From an uncultured Myxococcales bacterium (GTDB taxonomy: Bacteria > Myxococcota_A > Polyangia > Polyangiales > Polyangiaceae), in contig CALFNG010000170.1 of assembly GCA_937902985.1 (NCBI GenBank), positions 1-61,002 on the forward strand: 61,002 nucleotides of DNA, written 5' to 3'. Positions 52,413 to 60,960 of this stretch are shown piece after piece. The notes beneath the pieces are model-generated. The model was not told where the DNA came from. It saw only the letters and a list, made by a program, of their open reading frames with translations, and did not search any database. The position numbers were made by a program, and so were the translations under genes. The stretch's first letter is position 1, and each line of letters opens with the position of its first letter.

Positions 52413-52435
52413 TTCACCGATAACATATTGGCGAA
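52413..52435. promoter_or_regulatory. Candidate TetR operator (23-bp imperfect dyad)
   Basis: TTC-x-CC-x-ATA ... TAT-x-GG-x-GAA: 8 of 11 half-site positions are symmetric around 52424. It lies 3 bp upstream of the tetR GTG, in a small AT-rich stretch, so binding would block tetR transcription. Size and symmetry suit TetR family operators. Confidence 0.5.
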
Positions 52436-52559
52436 CTGGCGCAAGGCAGGGACCGAGCCGGGACGAGCCCACGGACGCACCTAAGTTGCGTCTCCGGGCG
52501 CCGCGCACCTAGGGTGGACCGGGATCATGGGAGATGAGACACCGTTGGAGAAGAGGCAC

Positions 52560-53480
52560 ATGCGAACTGGATCCGGCCCTGGAATGAGCGCGTCGTCCTT
52601 CTGCGTCGCGCTGGCCGCCGCGTGGGTCGCGGCCGGCTGTTCCGCCAAGAGCTCCGCTCCGTTTCCCGACGTCACGAGCTTCTGCACCGCGAAGGCGCAA
52701 GCCGAGTGCCAGATCGCGTCGACCTGCGGCTTCACCAGCGCGACCGATTGCGAGACCCAGCGCGAGTCGGTCTGCAACGCCGACGCGAACGATGCCGCGT
52801 CGACCGGCTCGCGGACGCGCAAATACACGCAGGCGAACGCGGCTGCGTGCATCGATCGCGTCAACGGGCTCTTCGGAAACAACGCGTCGATGATCGCCTT
52901 CAAGGACCTCGTCGGGCCCGGGTCGCTGATCGACGTCTGCAAGCACGTCTTCTCCGGATCGGCGGCGTTCAACGAGCCCTGTCAAAGCCCGTACGATTGC
53001 GCCGACGGCAACGACGCGTGCGTACCGGTCTCGCCGGGGTCGCCGGCGCTCGTCTGCGCTCCCCCCACGAAGGTCGCGATTGGCGCGCTTTGCCAGAACG
53101 CGGGCTCCGTTTGCGATACGGACACCTACTGCGCGCCGAGCACCACCGTCGCCGCGACGTGCATGAAGTCGATGCAAGAGGGCCAGTCGTGCGCGACGGT
53201 GCCCTGCGTGAGCGCACAGCGGTGCGAAGCGACGGGCGCCACCGGCCATACGTGCGAGCCGCGCGTCGCCGAGAACCAGCCTTGCACGACGAACGACGAC
53301 TGCCTGTCCGCCGCTCCGTATTGCGATCTTTACGCGGGCAACGTGTGCAGGCCGGGGCTCTCGTTCGGATTCGGATCGGCCGATTGCAGCGGCTTCGCGC
53401 CGGGCGGCGCGGTCACGACGGGCACGGGACCTGACGCGAGCACCACGGCGATCGCCACCGACGCGGCCGCGACCGACTGA
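52560..53480 (+). CDS. Cys-rich lipoprotein
   Basis: A 306-residue protein from ATG 52560; ATG 52584 is an alternative and ATG 52527 is less likely. Signal peptide ending WVAAGC (lipobox). The mature part has over 20 cysteines in Cys-rich repeats (CQSPYDCADGNDACVP, CTTNDDCLSAAPYCD), alternating with Gly/Ala/Asp linkers and a TT/A-rich tail. This is a common type in Myxococcota, presumably surface-exposed; no enzymatic site. Divergent from tetR. Confidence 0.8.
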   Translation: MRTGSGPGMSASSFCVALAAAWVAAGCSAKSSAPFPDVTSFCTAKAQAECQIASTCGFTSATDCETQRESVCNADANDAASTGSRTRKYTQANAAACIDRVNGLFGNNASMIAFKDLVGPGSLIDVCKHVFSGSAAFNEPCQSPYDCADGNDACVPVSPGSPALVCAPPTKVAIGALCQNAGSVCDTDTYCAPSTTVAATCMKSMQEGQSCATVPCVSAQRCEATGATGHTCEPRVAENQPCTTNDDCLSAAPYCDLYAGNVCRPGLSFGFGSADCSGFAPGGAVTTGTGPDASTTAIATDAAATD

Positions 53481-53632
53481 GGCCCTTCGTCGCTCGGTTC
53501 AGCCGCCGATCTCGCGCGAGAATGGCAAATGACGCTCTCGCGGTAACGAGGAGCCGCTGACGGCGCGGATCGGCGGGGCTCTCGTTTTCTCGGCGGAGAG
53601 GCAACCGTCGCCAACGCTGCTGGCGACGTAGC

Positions 53633-53691
53633 GAGCCCCGAGCCCCGAGCCCCGAGCCCCGAGCCCCGAGCCCCGAGCCCCGAGCCCCGAG
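53633..53691. repeat. Heptamer tandem repeat GAGCCCC x8.4
   Basis: Eight perfect GAGCCCC units (53633-53688) plus GAG. A 7-bp unit shifts frame if copy number changes, but it is in the gap between two lipoprotein genes, about 90 bp from the second ATG. On the other strand it reads GGGGCTC, a G-run set that could form G-quadruplexes. Confidence 0.9.
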
Positions 53692-53777
53692 AAGGAGCGC
53701 TCGTCGGGGCATGTGGGCCAGCGGCGACGGCAGGATCAGTTGCCAGTCGTCTGCGGGTTCCCTGTATAAGGGAGATT

Positions 53778-55466
53778 ATGCCCGTCTCTGTCTCCACCGG
53801 GCGCGCGCTGCGTATCGTCGCTGCGCTCGCCATCGCTCTCGGCACCGCCCACTGCACCTCGCTTCTAGGTGATTTCGATTCTGGGGGAACCGGAGGCCCA
53901 GACGCTTCGATGGGCGAAGGAGGAGGAGAGGGCGGGAACGACGCGAACGTGACCGCGGACGGGCAGGCGACGAACGAGGCAGGGATCGTGCTCGGCACCC
54001 CATGCACGACCGCGGCCCAATGTGGCGGAGGCGCCTGTTCCGACGGCGTCTGTTGCGACGTCCCGTGCGACGGCGTTTGCATGCGCTGCGACGTGACGCC
54101 CAATGTCGGCAAGTGCTCGCCGGTCCCGGCGAAGACGGACCCCGACAAGGAGTGCGTCGCGCTGCCGGTCCCCGAGGCCGGGATGCCCGTGGTCGACGCC
54201 GCGCCGATGGACGCTGCTCCCACGGACGCTTCCGGCGATGGCGCCCCGACCGACGCCGGGACCTCTACGGACGCCAATCCGGGCGCGTCCGACGCCGCGC
54301 CGATCGAGGCCGGCCCCATGATCAACTATCCCGACGGCGGTTTGGACCCCGACGCCGGACCGTGCGCAGGCTCCTGCAACGGCGCCGGCGCCTGCGCCTA
54401 CCCCGCGACCGAGAAGGGGTGCGGCGCCCAGTTCTGCAACACGACGACGCAGCTCGCGCGGACCACGTGCGACGGTACGGGCCGATGCTCGAACATCGCG
54501 CTCTCGGACTGCACGGACTACTCGTGCGAGAAAACCGCGTGCAAGACGACCTGCTCGTCGCAGAGCGATTGCCAGGCCACGGACCGCTGCAACGGCACCA
54601 ACTGCGCCCCGAAGCTGGGCGACGGTGTCGCCTGCGCCTTGCCCACCGACTGCCAGTCCGGCAACTGCGTGCAGGTCAGTGGCGGCGCGGCTTCCGTCTG
54701 CTGCAATAGCCCGTGCAACTTCGCCGGCGGCAACTGTGCGGCGAGCGGCTCCACGACGGGACAATGCACCTGCCCGGCGTGCGCGACCGGCGGGGCGTGC
54801 GCGGTCTTCTACCCCGACAACGACAATGACGGGCACGGCGATCGAAACGCGACGGTCGCGACCGCCAATCCCAGCGCGACGAACGCGGTCGTGGCCTGCG
54901 CGGGCACGCCACCGGTTCACGGCGCCGGCTATCCCGCCGCGTATTACGTCACGAACAACGACGACTGCGCCGACCAGGACAGCACCGCCTACCCGGGCGC
55001 CTGGTTCTCGACGTCCGCCGTGGTTGGAGTCGGCGGCTACGACCACGACTGCGACGGCAAGACGACGTACGAGTACCCCCAGTTCTACGGCGCGTCGTGC
55101 CACGTGTGCACCGCCGCCGCCCCGTCGTGCGGGACGTCGTCGTGCGGCGCGACCGGCGCGGAGGGCTTCAGTACCCTCAGCTGCGAGGCGCAGTACGGCA
55201 ACTGCTGCTCTTGCTACATCCTGCTGAATCCGGTCACGACCCAGAGCCTCGTGAAGCAGAACTTCAGCGAGAACCCGGACCTCATCATTCGCCCGCTCTG
55301 CTGCGCGTGCACGACCGAGACGTGCGGCCCGAACGACACGGCGGGATTCACCGATACGTCGCTCGTCAACTGCGGCGCGTACGGCACGTACACCAGCTGC
55401 GGCTCGTGCAGCGGCACGACGCTCGGATCCGCGTCGTACTCGAGCTTGCAGCAGGCCTGCAGGTAG
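53778..55466 (+). CDS. Large Cys-rich lipoprotein
   Basis: A 562-residue protein. Signal peptide ending IALGTAHC (lipobox-like). A Gly/Asp/Ala/Glu-rich spacer (30-70), then about 45 cysteines in the rest, in short Cys-rich modules (CSDGVCCDVPCDGVCMRC, CSSQSDCQATDRCNGTNC) joined by an Asp/Ala/Pro linker (130-190). A calcium-type motif DNDNDGHGD lies near residue 350, and CDGKTTYEYP later. Probably an outer-surface protein; no catalytic motif. It precedes guaB by 166 bp on the same strand. Confidence 0.82.
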   Translation: MPVSVSTGRALRIVAALAIALGTAHCTSLLGDFDSGGTGGPDASMGEGGGEGGNDANVTADGQATNEAGIVLGTPCTTAAQCGGGACSDGVCCDVPCDGVCMRCDVTPNVGKCSPVPAKTDPDKECVALPVPEAGMPVVDAAPMDAAPTDASGDGAPTDAGTSTDANPGASDAAPIEAGPMINYPDGGLDPDAGPCAGSCNGAGACAYPATEKGCGAQFCNTTTQLARTTCDGTGRCSNIALSDCTDYSCEKTACKTTCSSQSDCQATDRCNGTNCAPKLGDGVACALPTDCQSGNCVQVSGGAASVCCNSPCNFAGGNCAASGSTTGQCTCPACATGGACAVFYPDNDNDGHGDRNATVATANPSATNAVVACAGTPPVHGAGYPAAYYVTNNDDCADQDSTAYPGAWFSTSAVVGVGGYDHDCDGKTTYEYPQFYGASCHVCTAAAPSCGTSSCGATGAEGFSTLSCEAQYGNCCSCYILLNPVTTQSLVKQNFSENPDLIIRPLCCACTTETCGPNDTAGFTDTSLVNCGAYGTYTSCGSCSGTTLGSASYSSLQQACR

Positions 55467-55472
55467 ACCGGA

Positions 55473-55487
55473 GGCCGACGATCGGCC
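55473..55487 (+). terminator. Short hairpin after the Cys-rich lipoprotein gene
   Basis: GGCCGA-CGA-TCGGCC, a perfect 6-bp stem with a triloop, 6 bp past the stop codon. No T-run follows, so it is only a possible terminator or 3'-end stabiliser. Confidence 0.3.
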
Positions 55488-55632
55488 AAGCGCATCAAAC
55501 GGGGAACACAGAAAGGATAGGCCAGCCATGCGTGGCTCGGCTGCAAGGCGTATTCCCGCGAGCTCGCGTGAGACGAGCGTCGGCGCGCGTCCCGGCTGCA
55601 CCCGGCTCGAGTCGACCGTGCTATAGGCCGCT

Positions 55633-57186
55633 ATGGCATTCATCTACGATGAGCCGAGCAGGACGTTTGGCGAGTTCCTGCTCGTTCCGAACCTGACGAC
55701 CAAGGCGAGCGTCCCCGCCAACGTCGACCTCACGGCGCCTGTCGTTCGCTTCAAGGCTGACCCGTCGCGAACCGGCGGCACGCCCCCGAGCCCGAAGCAG
55801 TCGCCTCTCACCATCGCCGTTCCGGTCACGAGCGCGCTGATGCAGTCGGTCTCGGGCGCAAGCCTCGCGATCGCGCTCGCGCGCTCCGGCGGCCTCTCGT
55901 TCATCTTCGGTTCGCAGGGCATCGCCGAAGAGGCCGCGATGGTGCGGCGCGTGAAGAACTACAAGGCCGGGTTCGTCGTCAGCGACTCGAACCTGGCGCC
56001 CGACGCCACCCTGGCCGACGTTCTGGCGCTGACGGATCGCACGGACCACTCGACGATCGCGATCACCGAAGACGGCTCGCCCCAGGGCAAGTTCGTAGGG
56101 ATCATCACGAGCCGCGACTACCGCGTCGGCAAGACGCCGATGACGATGCCGGTCCGCGAGATCATGACGCCGTTCAAGTCGATTCACGGCGCGCGGGTGG
56201 GCATCGACCTCCAGGAGGCGAATGAGCTCATCTGGCGCCAGAAGCTCAATTGCCTGCCCGTGGTCGACGAGCGACAGCACCTTCAGTATCTCGTGTTCCG
56301 GAAAGACTACGACGCCCATCAGGAACACCCGCTCGAGAACGTCGACCGCGAGAAGCGGCTCATCGTGGGCGCGGGCATCAACTCGCGCGACCATCGCGAG
56401 CGCGTCCCCGCGCTGATCGAGGCCGGGGCCGACGTGCTCTGCCTCGACTCGTCCGACGGCTACTCGGAGTGGCAACGCGACACGATCGAGTTCGTGAAGT
56501 CGAACTTCAAGAGCGCGTACATCGGTGCGGGCAACGTGGTCGATCGCGAGGGCTTCAACTACCTCGTCGAGGCGGGCGCGGACTTCATCAAGGTCGGCAT
56601 CGGCGGCGGCTCGATCTGCATCACGCGCGAGCAGAAGGGCATCGGGCGCGGGCAGGCGTCGGCGGTGATCGAAGTCGCCAAGGCCCGCGACGAATACTTC
56701 CAGAGGACCGGCGTGTACGTGCCCATCTGCTCCGACGGCGGGATCAGCCAGGACTACCATGTGACCATGGCGCTCGCGATGGGCGCCGATTTCGTCATGA
56801 TGGGCCGCTACTTCGCCCGCTTCGACGAGGCGCCGGGCCGCAAGGTGCGCATCAACAATCAGTTCATGAAAGAGTACTGGGGCGAGGGCTCGAACCGCGC
56901 GCGCAACTGGCAGCGGTACGATCACGGCGAGGCCGACAAGCAGAAGGACCAACTCGAGTTCGAAGAGGGGGTCGACAGCTACGTGCCCTACGCGGGCAAG
57001 CTCAAGGACAACCTCGACCTGACGCTGGCGAAGGTGCGCTCCACGATGTGCAATTGCGGCGCGACGAACCTTCGCGAGTTCTACCGGATGGCGCGACTCA
57101 CGGTGGCGTCGACGGTGAGCATCCACGAGGGCGGCGTGCACGACGTGATGCTCAAGGACACGCGCACGAGCCCGCGCGACACCTGA
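55633..57186 (+). CDS. guaB: IMP dehydrogenase
   Basis: A 517-residue enzyme converting IMP to XMP, first committed step to GMP. TIM barrel interrupted by two CBS domains (about 115-235: [28 protein letters not shown]). The catalytic Cys is C329 in [12 protein letters not shown], followed by [11 protein letters not shown]. The flap ([14 protein letters not shown] ... [10 protein letters not shown]) and terminal [18 protein letters not shown] are complete. Spacing and motif choice resemble the distinct IMPDH type with long insertions. Free-standing, with no guaA beside it. Confidence 0.95.
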   Translation: MAFIYDEPSRTFGEFLLVPNLTTKASVPANVDLTAPVVRFKADPSRTGGTPPSPKQSPLTIAVPVTSALMQSVSGASLAIALARSGGLSFIFGSQGIAEEAAMVRRVKNYKAGFVVSDSNLAPDATLADVLALTDRTDHSTIAITEDGSPQGKFVGIITSRDYRVGKTPMTMPVREIMTPFKSIHGARVGIDLQEANELIWRQKLNCLPVVDERQHLQYLVFRKDYDAHQEHPLENVDREKRLIVGAGINSRDHRERVPALIEAGADVLCLDSSDGYSEWQRDTIEFVKSNFKSAYIGAGNVVDREGFNYLVEAGADFIKVGIGGGSICITREQKGIGRGQASAVIEVAKARDEYFQRTGVYVPICSDGGISQDYHVTMALAMGADFVMMGRYFARFDEAPGRKVRINNQFMKEYWGEGSNRARNWQRYDHGEADKQKDQLEFEEGVDSYVPYAGKLKDNLDLTLAKVRSTMCNCGATNLREFYRMARLTVASTVSIHEGGVHDVMLKDTRTSPRDT

Positions 57187-57224
57187 CCCGTCCCGCTGGC
57201 CCGCTTGCCCCGCCTGCGACGGGC

Positions 57225-57569
57225 TCAGTTGCAGGAGCCGCAGGACCAGGCTTCGGAGCCGCCCGTGGGCGTGCCTGCAAGGGCGGCCAGCCGGACCACG
57301 AGGTCGTCGACGAGAATGCAGGCGCGGGCGATGACCGCCGCGTTCTTCTCGCGGACGGCCGAGGCCGCGAGATCGAGGCACCCGCGGGCGTCGATTCCCG
57401 CGGGGACCATCCCGCTCGGGATTTCGCTGGCCACGAGCTGCCGATACAGAGCATTCCGGAGGCCCTCGTGGCGCTCGAATTCGGGATCGTCGAGGTACGT
57501 CCAGATGCGGTCGCGAAACCCGTCACCCATGCCCCGGCGGAGTGCAAAGTCGAAGCCAGGGCGCTGCAA
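57225..57569 (-). CDS. C-terminal half of a frameshifted (or overlapping) hypothetical gene
   Basis: A 114-residue frame that overlaps the preceding frame by 47 bp and is one base out of phase. It starts with TTG or later ATG. The protein is helical with a Cys-rich last stretch (WSCGSCN). Content WTYLDDPEFERHEGLRNALY and LVASEIPSGMVPAGIDARG has normal, gene-like composition. It may be the end of the gene at 57523-57861, divided by a +1 shift. No recognised domain. Confidence 0.45.
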   Translation of the reverse strand: MQRPGFDFALRRGMGDGFRDRIWTYLDDPEFERHEGLRNALYRQLVASEIPSGMVPAGIDARGCLDLAASAVREKNAAVIARACILVDDLVVRLAALAGTPTGGSEAWSCGSCN

Positions 57570-57861
57570 CGTAGCCCTCGCGTCGTCGTACGTGGCCCAT
57601 GAGCTCGTCGCAGGAGGTGACCCCGCTGCGCACTTTGAGCACTCCGTCCCAGTACATGGTGACCATGTGGAGCCGGGTCACGGTGTCGCGGCGCAGCGCG
57701 TCCACGGTCAGCGCGGGATTCCCCAGATCCGTGCGCATCCGCTCGTCGGGGAGGAGGAGTTCATGGACGCCCACGCGGCCCTTGAGGGCCTCCAACTCGG
57801 CAATCCGATCGTCACGCGAGTCGTTCGGCACGACCCCGGTTTGCCGCAACAGGCCCGACAT
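57523..57861 (-). CDS. N-terminal half of the same hypothetical gene
   Basis: A 112-residue frame from ATG 57861. Helical with DDRIAELEALKGRVGVHELLLP, then TMYWDGVLKVRSGVTSCDEL. Its last 15 residues after GYVA look like wrong-frame sequence; continuing in the other frame from LQRPGFDF gives a longer natural protein of about 210 residues. No recognised domain. It is convergent with guaB. Confidence 0.45.
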   Translation of the reverse strand: MSGLLRQTGVVPNDSRDDRIAELEALKGRVGVHELLLPDERMRTDLGNPALTVDALRRDTVTRLHMVTMYWDGVLKVRSGVTSCDELMGHVRRREGYVAAPWLRLCTPPGHG

Positions 57862-58034
57862 GGAAAGGAGCTCCGGCGCACCCGCGCAATATCGATCTCA
57901 CACCGTGGGCAATGGACACACCGTGCCGAGCGACCCCTCGGCGCCGTGAACGGTTACAATCGAAGTTGCCATCGGCCGCCAGCGCGCAAGAGTCGAGCAG
58001 GGACTTGGACGCAGACGCGCTCCACGACAGGCGC

Positions 58035-58170
58035 CTAGTGTCGGATGGCGGGCGGCTGCTGATGCACCCAGCGTCGGAGCAAGTTGAAGGCGAGGAGCTT
58101 GAGCAGGAACGCCGCCTCGTTGGCGTCGAAGGCTTCGGTGGAGACTCGTCTGCGAAGCGCTCCACGCTCT
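58035..58170 (-). pseudogene. DDE transposase C-terminal remnant (IS1380/IS4-like)
   Basis: A minus-strand frame ending in TAG at 58035 reads STEAFDANEAAFLLKLLAFN then LLRRW, a signature of the C-terminus of IS1380/IS4-type DDE transposases, and stops after about 40 residues of homology. Upstream in this frame the protein becomes Arg/Gln-rich and unlike a transposase, so the rest of the gene is gone. No intact ends of an element were seen. Confidence 0.55.
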
Positions 58171-58331
58171 TGGGCGCGACGCGAACCTTGTTGCGGCGAC
58201 GGTCGGTCTTCGAATCGGTGGACCTCACGGTCGATGTCATCATGAACCTACGACAGAAACCCCGGCCATGGTTTCCCGCCAAACGCGTCACGTTGCAAAG
58301 ATCGCCTGAAAAAGAGGGGATCTTTCAGGGT

Positions 58332-58404
58332 TGGACGTACATGTGAGGGAACGTCCACCATTGCTCAAACGACCGCGTTGCACCGTATTGGTGTATTGTA
58401 AAAT
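58332..58404 (+). promoter_or_regulatory. Dyad and weak promoter upstream of 58448
   Basis: TGGACGT (58332-58338) and ACGTCCA (58351-58357) form a perfect 7-bp inverted repeat. It is followed by TTGCAC (58378) and TAAAAT (58399) spaced by 15 bp, a weak sigma70-like pair, 44 bp before the CDS start. Suggestive only. Confidence 0.3.
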
Positions 58405-58447
58405 CTTTCCGACCGTCACCGTTTGAGTACCGAAAGGCTCCGGGGGG

Positions 58448-59005
58448 ATGAAACGAAGCGCTCTTCCTGCAACAGCGAGTGGCCAGTCCGGCCCGGCCGC
58501 CAATTGGAACCCGCGCTCTACCGCGTTTAAGCTCCTCGATTCGGAGCCAAACGAGTTCGTGTTTGGGTCCTGGAAGAACGTGCTGATCGCCGTCTGGAAA
58601 AGCCAGGCCACCGCCCCGATGGTCGAGCGCCTCAAGAGAACAATCGATGTGATGAGCGAGCGTACTTCAGGCTACCGCTCCAACGTTCATGTGATCGTCG
58701 AAGGCGCGGCGCTCCCGAGCGCCGAGGCCCGGGCAGCGTTGGTGGAGCTGATGAAGCGCAACCGAGATGCGCTGGCCTGTGTCGCAATTGTCGTCGACGG
58801 GCGCGGGTTTTGGTCGAGCGCCCTGCGGGGCGCGATGACCGGCCTGCGCGTCCTGGCGCCGACCTCTTTCGATTTCTACGTCGCCGCGACGGTCGACAAC
58901 GTCGTCAACTGGCTTCCCGCCGTTCACGAACAGAGGACCGGCGTGAAGATGGATCCCGCTGAGCTGGGCGAGGTTCTTCGGGCCGCCCTGTCGAGCCCCG
59001 ACTAG
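58448..59005 (+). CDS. Hypothetical protein, STAS/SpoIIAA-like
   Basis: A 185-residue protein from ATG 58448. After a 30-residue loose start, the pattern is alternating strands and helices (FVFGSWKNVLIAVWKSQAT, SNVHVIVEGAALPSAEARAAL, ALACVAIVVDGRGFWSSAL, FDFYVAATVDNVVNWL) like the STAS/SpoIIAA-like domains seen in many myxobacterial proteins. No anchor or signal. It lies beside mobile-element remnants, so it may be cargo or just an old neighbour. Function unknown. Confidence 0.6.
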   Translation: MKRSALPATASGQSGPAANWNPRSTAFKLLDSEPNEFVFGSWKNVLIAVWKSQATAPMVERLKRTIDVMSERTSGYRSNVHVIVEGAALPSAEARAALVELMKRNRDALACVAIVVDGRGFWSSALRGAMTGLRVLAPTSFDFYVAATVDNVVNWLPAVHEQRTGVKMDPAELGEVLRAALSSPD

Positions 59006-59190
59006 CACTGAGCCGGATCCCCATCGAGCGCGCGGAGAATGCCGGGCACGTCGCTCTGAGCGGGGAGCGCTTGGTGGCATAGCGTGCGTAGGCGCGTAGT
59101 CAGCGGTAGCAGGATGCTCGGCTCGACATGGGACCCGAGAGCCGCGGCGAGAGCGGCAGCGCGCGTAAACGCGCCGAGAAACGGCGACAT
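59002..59190 (-). CDS. Possible 62-residue hypothetical protein
   Basis: A minus frame with normal, non-Arg-rich composition (AAALAAALGSHVEPSILLPL, LCHQALPAQSDVPGILRAL). It overlaps the upstream CDS by four bases. Could be the end of a decayed gene or real; no family recognised and the start is not supported by a ribosome site. Confidence 0.25.
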   Translation of the reverse strand: MSPFLGAFTRAAALAAALGSHVEPSILLPLTTRLRTLCHQALPAQSDVPGILRALDGDPAQC

Positions 59191-59385
59191 GCATCCCGAG
59201 GCTCGGGCGGCGCGTTGGCTCGTTCTCGAGGTTGGCGCGGCGAACGGGAACGCCGACGCTGGCCTGGGGAGCGAGGGCGACGCGCAGGGGTACGCGCCGA
59301 CCTCGAGAACGAGCGCGCGGAAAGTTGACAGGTCCGGGATGCCTCGAGTGAGGACAAGATCCTCGGAAGAAGGAGGTCATCCCGG
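59006..59385. other. 380-bp spacer before IS110 remnant
   Basis: Contains only short, Arg/Ser/Gly-rich frames and the weak 59002-59190 frame. AAGGAGGT at about 59369 is the ribosome site of the IS110 start. No other structure was seen. Confidence 0.5.
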
Positions 59386-59535
59386 ATGAAACGCAAGCGT
59401 AGTTATGCCGCCGTGGATGTCGAACAACTCGACGTGGAGGCGCTTCTGCCGCTGGTGACGGTGGGCTGTATCGTTGCGATCGACGTGGCGAAGACGAAGT
59501 TTTCGTTGCCGTCCTTCCGGGGAGGGAGGTCAAGC
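59386..59535 (+). pseudogene. IS110-family transposase N-terminal fragment
   Basis: ATG 59386 follows a strong AAGGAGGT ribosome site. The first 45 residues read like an IS110 DEDD transposase start: ...LVTVGCIVAIDVAKTKFSLP with the first acidic catalytic Asp. After about 59515 the frame continues, without a stop, into the integrase ORF, so the transposase is cut off and joined in frame to unrelated DNA. Confidence 0.6.
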
Positions 59536-60960
59536 ATGAGCACCAAAGAAGATCGCGGCTGGAACATCTACGAGCGCGCGGACGGGCAGCGCGTGCTGCA
59601 ATACCGCGTGGGGCCGGGCAAGTGGCCCGAGCACCGCATCCCGCGCGAGCACCGCACCGAGAAGGCGGCGGAGCGTTACGCGTTGACGTGGCTCTACACG
59701 TACAGGAAGGAGCTCGCTGCCAGGCCCGCGCCGCTCGTCCAGCCCGAAGGCGACCGGATCACGATCCGCAGCCTCGCGGAGAAGTGGGAGAAGCTCTGCG
59801 AGACGAACCCCAAGCTTTCGGAAGCCACGCGCGTGCAGCACGCGACGAGCATCCGCGTGCACGTCCTCCCGTACGAGATCGCCGACGCGCCGATCGCAGA
59901 GCTCGGGCCCGCGGCACTCCGCGGGTGGGTCCGCAAGGTGCGCGACGACGGCAAGGTCACGACGACGTGGGGGAAGGGCGAGGACGGCCGCGTCGAGCGC
60001 AAGTTGACGCGCGGAGGTCCCATGGCGCCGTTCACGTGCAGGAACGTCGTCAACTCGCTCACGGCGTTCTTCGCCGACGCGATGGCCGAGGAGTGGATCG
60101 ACGTGCCGGCGAACCCGATGAAGCACGAGGCCGTGCGCCGCGAAGTGCCCGAGGGCGTCACGCTGGCGGGCAAGCACACGATCGTGCACCTGACGCGGCC
60201 CGTGGCCGAGCGCGTGCTGACGTGCACCGCGGTGCCCGAGTGGCGACGGGCGCGGACGCTGGTCGCTCTGACCAGCGGCATGGCCGAGGGCGAGCTGTCG
60301 GGGCTCGCGTGGGACGATCTCGACCTCGACGCCGCGGTGCCCGTCGCGCGCGTCAACAAGGCGCTTGTTCAGAAGGGCGCGGACGGGTGGGCGACCATCG
60401 GCGCCACGAAGACGGACAACCGCATGCGGGTGCTCCCGCTGCACTCGCTCGCCGTGAGGGCCCTGAAGGCGTGGAAGGCGCAGGGCTGGGCTCGGTGGGT
60501 GGGCAAGCAGCCGAAGCCGACAGACGCGCTTTTCCCCAACGAGGCCGGCGAGGCGTGGCGCCCGGACATGGCGGAGATGCTGCGGGCCGATCTCCGCGCC
60601 GCGGAGCTGCCCGACCACTACGACGGCAAGCACCCGTTCACGGCGCACGCGACCCGCCGTAGCTTGGCAACCTGGCTCAGCGAGGTCGGGTCGCAGAGGG
60701 GACGATCAAGCGGCTCATGGGTCACGCGCGGTCGGGCGTGACTCAGCAGCACTACACGGCGCAGTCGTTGGAGACCCTCCGCGCGGCGGTCGAGAGCATT
60801 CGTTTGGACCTCTCAACGGGGCAGGTGATCGAGCTCCCGATGAGACTCGCCGCGGGGGCTCCCGAGGGCCCAAAAACCGACGGTCGTACCGCGGAGCTTA
60901 CCGCGGCTCTTACCGCGGCCCGCGGTAAGGCCCCCCGACAATCCTCAATGAATTCGGGGG
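59536..60960 (+). pseudogene. Tyrosine integrase, frameshifted, adjacent to tRNA-Gly
   Basis: Starts at ATG 59536 with GGAGGGAGGT upstream. N-terminal arm/core-binding domain 1-200, then the catalytic domain: TSGMAEGELSGLAWDDLDLD occupies the Arg-I box but has Ala where the catalytic Arg should be. HATRRSLATWL supplies the HxxR. Near 60690 a single-base loss, probably in a G run, ends the frame at 60741. In the other frame the sequence continues TIKRLMGHARSGVTQQHYTA, the GH and tyrosine-nucleophile box. So two independent faults, Ala for Arg and a frameshift, suggest an inactive integrase. The shifted frame runs past 60960 into the tRNA antisense. Integrases of this family insert at tRNA 3' ends. 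Confidence 0.75.
60886..60929. repeat. Three 12-bp repeats and an inverted repeat beside tRNA-Gly
   Basis: Units GTACCGCGGAGC, TTACCGCGGCTC and TTACCGCGGCCC run from 60886 to 60921, followed by CGCGGTAAG, which makes a perfect dyad CTTACCGCG-GCC-CGCGGTAAG (60909-60929). The place, between integrase and attachment site, fits integrase arm sites or a tRNA 3' structure. Confidence 0.5.

Larger units (their letters stand above)
57862..58447. other. Mobile-element debris region without an intact gene
   Basis: About 590 bp between the frameshifted hypothetical gene and the next CDS. It contains the transposase remnant, two inverted-repeat motifs (AAAGATC / GATCTTT about 58297-58325 and the dyad below), and an AT-richer end that should hold the promoter of the following gene. 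Confidence 0.5.

Noticed and set aside
53633-53691. CRISPR array
   Set aside because: The unit is 7 bp with no spacers, so it is a simple tandem repeat.
55621-57381. 586-residue minus frame opposite guaB
   Set aside because: Antisense of IMP dehydrogenase; no domain features.
59536-60741. Intact site-specific integrase
   Set aside because: The catalytic Arg is Ala and the GH-Tyr box is in another frame, so it is treated as a pseudogene.
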